From: a virus
Length of the DNA: 29,024 nucleotides
IMG/VR virus record: IMGVR_UViG_3300025138_000239
Span: 1 to 29,024 of that record
Reading direction: 5' to 3' (one strand)
In this document: piece after piece, positions 15,881-22,861 of the stretch
Layout: each line of letters opens with the position of its first letter
How positions within the stretch are numbered: position 1 is the first letter of the stretch
Position numbers and translations under genes: made by a program
The notes under the pieces: generated by a model
What the model was told of the DNA's origin: nothing
The model's database searches: none
Seen by the model: only the letters and a program-made list of their open reading frames with translations

Positions 15881-17224
15881 TCACTCGCCCCGCAAAGCAC
15901 GTTGAGCGAGCATTTCTGCTGCTCGCCAGCCGTCGAGGTCGCTTCCCATTGCGCCAAACTCAGCATGAGTTGGAACACGGATTGAAGTTGATGGGGTTGT
16001 AGGTGTCAAGTCGCTCTTTGACAACGTATCATTTTCCGACTTGAGCATTGCGATCTCTTCACGGAGAGAGTTCAACTGAACGCCAACATCGTTTGCTTTT
16101 CGCATCTCGATTGCCTGAGTTGTTTCAACATTGTATCGCTCTTGCCATTCTTTCTCAACAAGACCCTTTACTGCTTCTTCATCTCGAAGTGCAGCGTAAG
16201 TTCGATAGCCTTTTTCCAATGTTTCAGGAGTCAAGGACTTGATAACGTTTTCATTGCCGCTTGGTGCGTTCATTGCCATTGGGCGAACACTTGGGGCTTT
16301 GATGACGTTTTGATTGCCACTTGGGGATGGGAGAGATGGATAAGATGGCTCGGTTGCACCTTCGCCAGATCCGACTTCATCTCCTTGTCCTCGGTGAGAA
16401 TAACCGCCACGACCTTGTTCTGGGAGGTAAGCCTTCTCCAAACCAAAGTGATCACGAACCGCATTCAAATCAACGCCAGATTCTTGAGCAAACTTTTCAA
16501 GAGTTGTGATGTATTCGAGTGCCGCTTCTTCCTCAAAGGATTTTTTGGCATCCGTTTTATCTTCGTTATACAACTTTTCTTCTTTCATTTCCTTGTCATC
16601 GGCTTTTTCGCTCAGTTCTTTGAGGACTGTGTTCAGTCCAGCCTTAATTTCATTTAGGGTTTCCGTATTGCTCATGTTATCATCTTCCATTTTTAGTATC
16701 GTGTAGGTTGATTCTGGGTTTATTCCTTTCTTGCACAGCGTAATTTCATGCAGTTCAAGATCGGTAATCTCTCGATGGTTGCCAAGTTCTGGTGTGGTTT
16801 TACTCACACGGAATAGGGCTTGACCCCCAATCGAGAATGCTCGCAAATCTCCGTTGCGAATCTGTTTTTGCACTTCACGTGCTTTTTGAATATCATTGCG
16901 AATCTTACATACTACGAATAGTCCGTGATCATCCACTTCTGATTTCCATACTCGGCCATCGGAGTCTGTGTGGTTGCCAACAACTTCACCGACTTGAATA
17001 CCAGAATGTGCCAACTGAACGTTGCGGAATGCTTTGTTATCCATGAATTGACCGAATGCTTTCTTTAGAGCAGCAGTTGGGATTCTATCTCCCTGCTTAT
17101 CCACCATATCAACAGATGCGTAGCCAGCAACATAAAGTTCGCCTTGACTACCAGACGACTTCAATAAAAAGTCCGAACCTTCCGCATTCCAAGATGCGGT
17201 GTGGAGTTCAAGACTGGTCGCCAT
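15881..17224 (-). CDS. Prohead maturation protease with scaffold-like C-terminal region
   Basis: 447 aa from ATG at 17224. Residues ~28-180 are a prohead serine protease of the HK97 family: GYASVDMVDKQGDRIP opens the fold, H73 (QLAHSG), S131 (RAFSIGG) and E160 (LHEITL) fit the His-Ser-acid site, and NPESTY follows. Residues ~180-447 are helical and charged, with acidic, Lys-rich and Pro/Gly-rich stretches and a coiled-coil-like end, so this looks like a protease-scaffold fusion. A 20-residue direct repeat includes PSGNQNVIK and PSGNENVIK, possible processing points. The start lacks a good Shine-Dalgarno site. It precedes the capsid gene by 29 nt, and it would cut scaffold and perhaps capsid protein during head maturation. 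Confidence 0.9.
   Translation of the reverse strand: MATSLELHTASWNAEGSDFLLKSSGSQGELYVAGYASVDMVDKQGDRIPTAALKKAFGQFMDNKAFRNVQLAHSGIQVGEVVGNHTDSDGRVWKSEVDDHGLFVVCKIRNDIQKAREVQKQIRNGDLRAFSIGGQALFRVSKTTPELGNHREITDLELHEITLCKKGINPESTYTILKMEDDNMSNTETLNEIKAGLNTVLKELSEKADDKEMKEEKLYNEDKTDAKKSFEEEAALEYITTLEKFAQESGVDLNAVRDHFGLEKAYLPEQGRGGYSHRGQGDEVGSGEGATEPSYPSLPSPSGNQNVIKAPSVRPMAMNAPSGNENVIKSLTPETLEKGYRTYAALRDEEAVKGLVEKEWQERYNVETTQAIEMRKANDVGVQLNSLREEIAMLKSENDTLSKSDLTPTTPSTSIRVPTHAEFGAMGSDLDGWRAAEMLAQRALRGE
16241..16324 (-). repeat. 60-bp-spaced direct repeat inside the protease-scaffold gene
   Basis: Positions 16241-16264 and 16301-16324 are near-identical (gataacgttttcattgccgc and gatgacgttttgattgccac, each followed by ttgg), exactly 60 bp apart. 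They encode PSGNENVIK and PSGNQNVIK, so 20 residues are duplicated in the linker between protease and C-terminal coiled region. Confidence 0.75.
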
Positions 17225-17266
17225 TAAACTATACGACTTCGTGTAATCCTATATGAAGGGATATGT
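17225..17266 (-). promoter_or_regulatory. Candidate archaeal-type promoter before protease and capsid genes
   Basis: This 42-nt gap has no Shine-Dalgarno site before the protease ATG. The minus strand reads TTCATATAGG centred about 28 nt upstream of the ATG, a spacing typical for a TATA box of a leaderless archaeal transcript. No clear BRE element is seen. The match is short and could be chance. Confidence 0.25.
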
Positions 17267-20200
17267 TCAAATCTCTTCGGCTTCCGACCTATCATCAGGT
17301 TCGGATTCTTGCTCATCAGCCATCCCCTGTTGCGTTTTTAGAGGCATTCTTAATGTTGCCTTGCCATTTTCAATATCAACAACGGCTTGATCCCCAGTTG
17401 CGTTATCTTTGACCTGCAAATGTTTCATTGGAATCTCTTCAACCTCTTCGGATTCTTTGGGATCGTAAAATGTAGTCCCACTATCCTCAATAAGTTCTGT
17501 TGGGCCTCTTGGTGCGGTAATATCCGCTTGAAGGCCAGACCATGCGCCACCATCTGGTGAAACCCGATTCATTCGAGGAAACATATTTTCGATGACATCA
17601 TCATCAATTGCTTGATTCACAGTCCACTTTTTGCTATCTTCTGTTTTTTCGATACCATATTCACCGCAATACATCTCAAGCATTTTCTTATTCAATCCCT
17701 TGACATTTTTCAAAAGATATTCTGTTGTTTTAGCGGTATCGTCTTTAGTGATTGCTTTACGTGTGAACTGCATAATAGCGGCTACATTGTCGCCTTCTTC
17801 GTTTTCACCAATAATTGATGGCGCACGTAGCAAGGTTTGTTTTGTTATTTTCAACTTACGTGGCTTCTTTCTTTTAGGTGTTGAATGAAGCGGTTGATAA
17901 GAACCAGCATCACTTGAAGTAAATGCCCCAGATGCGCCACCTGCCGACGATGCACCACCGCCACCACCTGCCGCAGCACCCTCTTTGAGCAAATCAATAG
18001 CAACTGGACCCCATAATGGAATATCTTTTCTTGCTTTGTCGAATATAGCATCATACCCTTCAAATGATGAGATGTTGAATCCTTTTCCATCGAAGTCACC
18101 CTTAACAATCACAGGGTCATAAATTGACGGATAAACCAATTTGATTTGATTTGGATATACAATGAGTTCAGGCATTGGCGGATAGAATGCCTTAGCAATT
18201 GATTCCTTAGCATAACGAATCCACTTAGGGTGAACTTCTTTTTCTTTCATAAATGTTGATTTGGAATCTCTAATCAATAATTCGTTTTCATCAAAATTGC
18301 TTATTGCTTTATCCAAACCTTCATGATCGGTTGATACACAATTTGTTGGCATTGGGAAGTGAACATTTTCTGTTGAGTCGTAAAGAGTTCGTAGTGCATT
18401 GATTCGATCATCAAGAGGTTCGAGGTGCAAATCCGAGCCTTTATGAACCAACAAATCAACAACTTTGAGCGTTTTTCCATCCAAATATCCATCAAATATG
18501 AAATCGCCTTTTATCTCACGAAGTTGCTTTTTAATTTTACTTGGCAATTTATCTGTTTTCAAATGGTTGCCTTTCTTTTCAACAAACATTCGCTTTCCCT
18601 GCGGCATCTTTTGAACAATCCAATCGCCCGAAAATCCCTTCAACTTATCCATGTCTTCTAATTTGTGAATTGTATATGCTGGAATAATCTTGGTTGTGAA
18701 CACGCCTGTTGGCTCATAGTCCTCGGCTTTGAGAATACTCCCTGTGGCGATAGGAGATAGCCCCCTGGAATCTAATGCTGATAAAGCATGAATGTCTCTT
18801 TGCTTTGGCATAATGCTTGATTCCAATAATGAAGGTAAAACTGCTTTTATTTTATTTTCATGAACGGTTCTTTGCATGATGTTGAAAGGTTCCTCGGCCA
18901 TGCCAAAACTGATTCCTCCGCTTTGAGGATCATGTTTCCATGTGAGCGTTGCTGGCATTTCATGACCCCAAAGATGCGTGTTTCCTGTATTGTAAATCGG
19001 AGGGGTGGTTGCGAAAGATGATGGATGAACTGGGCCAATTGATTTCAATTGCATTGCCATATCGGTTCCATTCATTGAAGGGGCTAATGCCCTGTATTCA
19101 TCCCCCATATTGACTTTCTTCATGGCAAAATCAGCCGCACTTGCGAGTTGTTGTAAGTTGCCACGTGCAAGAGTCGCTTGTTCCATATTCTTTGGATCGG
19201 CTGGATTGAGTATTCCTGAACCAAGTTGTTTCATCACTTTTTGAGCCATATTGTTCATCACTTTACCCATGTGCATGTCATTTGCTGCGAATAGAGCATT
19301 GTGATTATCCCAATATGTGGGGTTCGATGATGGGTGTTCTTCACGGAACATACCAATTCTTGGAGAACCCATGTCGGCTTGACCAGATAATGAACGACCT
19401 AAACGACTCATCATCATTTGGTCGGATGGAATAAGCATTCGGCCTCCTTGACCTTGAACTTCACTTGGATGCAAAAAGTGAAGGTTTGAAGCATGACTCC
19501 AATTCGCCCTTCTTTTTTCAAAGAACTCAGCATCGTTAAAATTGGATTTAAGAGATGCGTGGTCGGGATGTCCTTTAGCATCTGGATGGTTGGTGACATT
19601 AGGAAAATGACTCCCTCCATCGGAGTCATAGGTGTCAAGCATATTGTTTGAAGTGTTCATCAAAACATCATCTAACCAACCATTGTCAAATACTTCGGGA
19701 TATGATTGTTTCAATATATCGTGTAGTGAGTTGTAATCTCGGCCAACCCCGCCCCAGGGCTGAAATATGTCCCACCAATGATGCGTAAATGATTCTTCAA
19801 CTCCCTGCGGCATTTCGACATAAGGACTGACGAAGTGTAAATCAGCATTGGAGGGGTCACTTTTCATCAAATCAACATTTGGCATCATCATAGGCATTGG
19901 CATTTGAGCAGGGGTGACTGGCCCATGTCGATCACTTGCCCTTCTCCACCATTGAAGGAGGGGAATGAACCTTGCTCGAAATGAACGCAATGCTCGACCC
20001 CAAGAGATACCTGCTTTTTCTTGCATTTTATTTCGCAAGACTCTTGAATCAGGGGAGTTCAAATCTTTCTTTGTTCCCATTTTTTTCATAAGTCGAATAA
20101 AATGTTCACGTTGATCCTCGCTATTGTATTCAAGACCGAACAAATAAGGCAATAATCCCAAACGTTTTTGCCATTCATTCACTTTGCCATCACGGTATTC

Positions 20201-20737
20201 TTCATCGGAATAAGTGTTGTAGCGATTTCGATCACGTATCATTAAGTCATGAAGTGTTTCTTTTGGTTGCCCGTATCGGTCTGGGTCAAAATTGATTCGT
20301 TTTTCACGTTGGGCGATTTCTTTTAGGTTTGGCATAGCGTGAGCCAAATGTTCAGCATACGCAGGGTCGCCCCATGCTGCGCCATGTAGCAAAGGGCAAC
20401 TATTCGATTTCATGCCAAAGGGTTGATGTTCCCCAAATTGATTTTCAGGAGATGCAATCGGCCAATCTGTTAATGGACTGTTTGAAACTTTTGTATGACC
20501 TGCAATAAAATCAGCATGACTTGGTATCTTCATTTGAGATACGGCCATTGGTGCTGATAGATTTGTCATTCTAAACTCGGGCAACTCAGGACTCATGCCT
20601 CCAAGCATGGTTGCTGTGTCAAGTGGTGTTTCTTCACCTTCTGGTATTTGACCCGCATAATGCTTAAAATCAAAAGGACTTGCTTTGTGAATGGATATAA
20701 TTGCATCAGTTCGCAATCTGTCTAAATCCGTTGTCAT
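17267..20737 (-). CDS. Large head-region protein with degenerate ligase-like nucleotidyltransferase domain
   Basis: 1156 aa from ATG at 20737, preceded by a G-run (GGGGGG). Residues 1-680 are of unknown family, rich in His, Met, Pro and Asn with several Trp motifs (LLQWWRRASDRHG, HHWWDIFQPWGG). Residues ~700-846 follow the order of ATP-dependent DNA ligase motifs: I, QKMPQGKR (K710, R716); III, FIFDGYL (746-752); IIIa, VVDLL with PLDDRINALRTLY; IV, NELLIRD (818-824); V, KWIRYAK (838-844). The expected Glu of motif III is Tyr, and that of motif IV is Asn, and motif I has an extra residue, so catalysis is doubtful. A Gly/Ala/Ser linker (920-945), a basic stretch (PKRKKPRK) and an acidic C-terminus follow. 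It lies between portal and protease, so it may be a head-internal or ejected protein. Confidence 0.85.
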   Translation of the reverse strand: MTTDLDRLRTDAIISIHKASPFDFKHYAGQIPEGEETPLDTATMLGGMSPELPEFRMTNLSAPMAVSQMKIPSHADFIAGHTKVSNSPLTDWPIASPENQFGEHQPFGMKSNSCPLLHGAAWGDPAYAEHLAHAMPNLKEIAQREKRINFDPDRYGQPKETLHDLMIRDRNRYNTYSDEEYRDGKVNEWQKRLGLLPYLFGLEYNSEDQREHFIRLMKKMGTKKDLNSPDSRVLRNKMQEKAGISWGRALRSFRARFIPLLQWWRRASDRHGPVTPAQMPMPMMMPNVDLMKSDPSNADLHFVSPYVEMPQGVEESFTHHWWDIFQPWGGVGRDYNSLHDILKQSYPEVFDNGWLDDVLMNTSNNMLDTYDSDGGSHFPNVTNHPDAKGHPDHASLKSNFNDAEFFEKRRANWSHASNLHFLHPSEVQGQGGRMLIPSDQMMMSRLGRSLSGQADMGSPRIGMFREEHPSSNPTYWDNHNALFAANDMHMGKVMNNMAQKVMKQLGSGILNPADPKNMEQATLARGNLQQLASAADFAMKKVNMGDEYRALAPSMNGTDMAMQLKSIGPVHPSSFATTPPIYNTGNTHLWGHEMPATLTWKHDPQSGGISFGMAEEPFNIMQRTVHENKIKAVLPSLLESSIMPKQRDIHALSALDSRGLSPIATGSILKAEDYEPTGVFTTKIIPAYTIHKLEDMDKLKGFSGDWIVQKMPQGKRMFVEKKGNHLKTDKLPSKIKKQLREIKGDFIFDGYLDGKTLKVVDLLVHKGSDLHLEPLDDRINALRTLYDSTENVHFPMPTNCVSTDHEGLDKAISNFDENELLIRDSKSTFMKEKEVHPKWIRYAKESIAKAFYPPMPELIVYPNQIKLVYPSIYDPVIVKGDFDGKGFNISSFEGYDAIFDKARKDIPLWGPVAIDLLKEGAAAGGGGGASSAGGASGAFTSSDAGSYQPLHSTPKRKKPRKLKITKQTLLRAPSIIGENEEGDNVAAIMQFTRKAITKDDTAKTTEYLLKNVKGLNKKMLEMYCGEYGIEKTEDSKKWTVNQAIDDDVIENMFPRMNRVSPDGGAWSGLQADITAPRGPTELIEDSGTTFYDPKESEEVEEIPMKHLQVKDNATGDQAVVDIENGKATLRMPLKTQQGMADEQESEPDDRSEAEEI
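18200..18640 (-). other. Ligase-like nucleotidyltransferase domain (within the 1156-aa protein)
   Basis: Encodes residues 700-846. Motif order and spacing (K710, D749-G750, D761, R778, R823-D824, K838-K844) agree with the adenylation domain of ATP-dependent ligases, in compact form. Departures at motifs III and IV suggest a pseudo-enzyme or a changed activity. Confidence 0.65.
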
Positions 20738-20748
20738 CTAAACCCCCC

Positions 20749-21738
20749 TCAATTTGAAGGGGTTTCGATTAGGTCTTTGACCTGCTTCAACAATCCTTCA
20801 ATCTCTCCGATCATTCCAAGATTGTTTCGCCCTGCGTGTTTTGTTAATGATGCAAGGCGTTGTTCGATAGTGTCAATGTTTGGAGGATTCTTTCGAGTTC
20901 CGCCAGCATCATTGTAGTGCATGTGAAGGCTACTACTCTTTACTGTGTAGCCGTTTTGAGCGTATGCAGGGATTTTAGCGGTTTCACTGATAATGGATTT
21001 TTTAGGTCCGTCGTTAGTTGCAGGGTATGTGCCATTGGTTGTGAATCCGTGTGCATCAACTGGCATTCCGCCATCAACGTTTTGGAACTTGGGGAATAAG
21101 TTCTCAACACTTGATTCTTGACTATATTTTTTGAGTTCTTTTCCGCATTCCCTATCGCATTGCGCTTTTTGTTTGGATGAACATTCGGAATAACTGCAAT
21201 TAAAGTGCTTTTGACAGTATTTATTCTTCTCGCTCATGTCGGCTTTCGACAATTCTTTTCCGCATTCCCTGTCGCATTTTGCTTTTTGCTTAGGTGTGCA
21301 TTGAGAATAATTGCATTGGAAGTTCTTTTGACAGTATGCGTTTTTTGAATCCATACTTGACTTTTTCATGTCGCTCATGCAATCCGAGCAATTCATTTTG
21401 TCATCGTCGCTCATGCACACGCTACAAGTGGTGTTTTTTACGAAAATACCCATTTCTTGAAGAATCTCGGTTGTTTTGTCAATCTTGATTTTGTTGCCTT
21501 TTGGAGTTGGCATATTTGGAGGCGTTCTTTGACCACGATCTGATTTGTATTGCCCCATCTTTGGGTTCATGTTTCTTTCGATGGCTTTTGCTCTTTTCTT
21601 TTCATAACCTGACAATTTACCGTCTTTATCCAAGTCGGCTTTTTTCTTATTGCGAACTGCTTTCAACAATTCTTGCACGTCGCCTAAAAGAAGCCCTTCT
21701 GGGGTGTCGGTCATTGGATTAAACCATTGAATACTCAT
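20749..21738 (-). CDS. EF-hand and Cys-repeat protein, unknown role
   Basis: 329 aa from ATG at 21738, in a 4-nt ATGA overlap with the upstream gene and 4 nt after GGTGA; a longer start at 21768 lacks support. Residues 35-46, DLDKDGKLSGYE, are a full calcium-binding EF-hand/dockerin-like loop (Asp at 1, 3, 5, Gly at 6, Glu at 12). A CxxC pair follows (105-108, 117-120). Then come two near-identical units with Cys 136/142/147/155/159 and 175/181/186/194/198, spaced 39 residues (C-x5-C-x4-C-x7-C-x3-C). The last ~120 residues are unassigned and end in a helix. Cys-rich units may bind metal or form disulfides. It lies in the portal-protease block, so a virion component is likely. No known family. 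Confidence 0.82.
   Translation of the reverse strand: MSIQWFNPMTDTPEGLLLGDVQELLKAVRNKKKADLDKDGKLSGYEKKRAKAIERNMNPKMGQYKSDRGQRTPPNMPTPKGNKIKIDKTTEILQEMGIFVKNTTCSVCMSDDDKMNCSDCMSDMKKSSMDSKNAYCQKNFQCNYSQCTPKQKAKCDRECGKELSKADMSEKNKYCQKHFNCSYSECSSKQKAQCDRECGKELKKYSQESSVENLFPKFQNVDGGMPVDAHGFTTNGTYPATNDGPKKSIISETAKIPAYAQNGYTVKSSSLHMHYNDAGGTRKNPPNIDTIEQRLASLTKHAGRNNLGMIGEIEGLLKQVKDLIETPSN
21133..21342 (-). repeat. Two tandem Cys-rich coding units, 39-residue period
   Basis: Units at 21342-21250 and 21225-21133 encode YCQKNFQCNYSQC and YCQKHFNCSYSEC followed by KCDRECGKEL and QCDRECGKEL. The DNA is also highly similar, which points to a recent duplication. Confidence 0.8.
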
Positions 21739-22049
21739 GCTCTCACCTGTTGTTCTGCTGCTTCCCAATCCTTGAGTCTTTCATCTCTTGATTTAAGGAA
21801 TAAGTCACCGCTTCCTGAAAACGGAGTATTGTCGTTTGGTATTTGACGATTCAATGGATCGAAAGTTTCATCAGCATGGGGCGTGGTGAACTTTTTCCAA
21901 CCATGCTTTTTCATCATCACTTCGGGATCGCCAATTGCTTTTGCTAAAGAAGTGTTCTCAGCCTCAAGTGCTTGGACTCTTTGATTGAGAACTCGAACTT
22001 CGCCAATCAATTCTTTTAGAATGTCAATTTGCTCTTGTTCATCGCTCAC
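21735..22049 (-). CDS. Small coiled-coil protein
   Basis: 104 aa from ATG at 22049, overlapping the upstream stop by 4 nt (ATGA) after GGTGG. Residues 1-38 form a clear heptad coiled coil (IDILKELIGEVRVLNQRVQA, then LEAENTSLAKAI). Residues 45-85 are polar and turn-rich with KHGWKKF, and the C-terminal helix is charged (KSRDERLKDWEAAEQQV). It is part of the block between portal and protease. Scaffold or internal head functions are possible, but no family is recognised. Confidence 0.72.
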   Translation of the reverse strand: MSDEQEQIDILKELIGEVRVLNQRVQALEAENTSLAKAIGDPEVMMKKHGWKKFTTPHADETFDPLNRQIPNDNTPFSGSGDLFLKSRDERLKDWEAAEQQVRA

Positions 22050-22489
22050 ATTCCCACCCCCATGCCGCCCTGTGGTGGCATACCTTGTGGTGGCATACCT
22101 TGTGGCGGCATACCTTGTGGTGGCATACCTTGTGGCATACCTTCCATTCCTGGTTGAATTGGTCCAAGCGGTTGCATATTTGCGATTGAATCATGTGCGG
22201 TTCTAATCATTGAAATGTCTTGAGAGAGAGATAGGACTTTTTGACGAAGTGCTTCCATGTTCTTTTGAAGTGCCAAAGTTGGTTCGGACTCAACATTTGT
22301 TGCACGTGCTTGAGACATGAGTTGGTTCATTTCATTGCATTGTGATGCAAGCATTTGGATTCCGTCATCAATTGCGTTAATGAGCAAAGCCGCAGGTGCG
22401 GTTGAAACAGAAGTCACAGGAGAGTTCTTGTAAAGATCATAGATGTGCGCTGTTTGGCGACGATCTACCCACCCGTCTATTTTCCACAT
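22046..22489 (-). CDS. Helical protein with MPPQG repeat tail
   Basis: 147 aa from ATG at 22489, 8 nt after GGGTGG. Residues 1-25 include WKIDGWVDRRQTAHIYDLY. Residues ~30-105 are helical (APAALLINAIDDGIQMLASQ, then a Leu/Gln-rich stretch), compatible with a coiled coil. The C-terminal ~35 residues are Met/Pro/Gln/Gly only, with four MPPQG units, and should be flexible. It sits in the portal-protease block in tight spacing. No function is recognised; scaffold-like or portal-associated roles are possible. Confidence 0.72.
   Translation of the reverse strand: MWKIDGWVDRRQTAHIYDLYKNSPVTSVSTAPAALLINAIDDGIQMLASQCNEMNQLMSQARATNVESEPTLALQKNMEALRQKVLSLSQDISMIRTAHDSIANMQPLGPIQPGMEGMPQGMPPQGMPPQGMPPQGMPPQGGMGVGM
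22071..22130 (-). repeat. 15-bp tandem repeat, four units
   Basis: Four consecutive 15-bp units of tgtggtggcatacct (one with a single change, tgtggcggcatacct), followed by a partial copy to about 22142. They encode the MPPQG repeats and could vary in number by slippage. Confidence 0.9.
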
Positions 22490-22492
22490 TGT

Positions 22493-22831
22493 TCAAACCA
22501 CCCGATGAGGTGTAAAGAAACCAGTGGCACGACCATGACGACTTACTCCCTGAGCCACCGCATTTTCAGTCCCGTTATAATCGGATGCTAAGTTGTCGAA
22601 TTGAGGGATAACTCCCATAAATAAATCAGCAGGTTGATTCTTTGAAATGGACTTTTGAACTTGGTCATGTAGTGCCAAATCGCCCTTTAACATTGATAGT
22701 GCGTTTTCAGCAGCCATAATCCCTGCGGAGATTGCGTTTGGGTCATTTGAGGCAATTGCCTTTTGTATTCCTTCAACTGCTGCTAATGCCTTTCGAGCCA
22801 TTGGGTCCATCTTTTCAATAATATCAAACAT
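22493..22831 (-). CDS. Small helical protein after portal, unknown
   Basis: 112 aa from ATG at 22831, 6 nt after GGTGA. Residues 1-60 are helical and Ala/Met/Asp-rich (FDIIEKMDPMARKALAAVEG, then DPNAISAGIMAAENALSML). The second half has no clear pattern and ends in SRHGRATGFFTPHRVV. It follows the portal gene with a 30-nt gap and abuts the next gene by 3 nt. It may be part of the same head-assembly set as the coiled-coil neighbours; no family is recognised. Confidence 0.7.
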   Translation of the reverse strand: MFDIIEKMDPMARKALAAVEGIQKAIASNDPNAISAGIMAAENALSMLKGDLALHDQVQKSISKNQPADLFMGVIPQFDNLASDYNGTENAVAQGVSRHGRATGFFTPHRVV

Positions 22832-22861
22832 CTTCGCTCACCCTTTGGCACTATCTCCCAC

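Noticed and set aside
16142-16657. 171-codon plus-strand open frame
   Set aside because: It lies fully inside the protease-scaffold gene, has no ribosome site, and encodes an odd Phe/Cys-rich sequence typical of an antisense shadow.
22071-22142. CRISPR-like or att-type repeat
   Set aside because: The 15-bp units are contiguous, have no spacers, and are explained by the MPPQG coding repeat.
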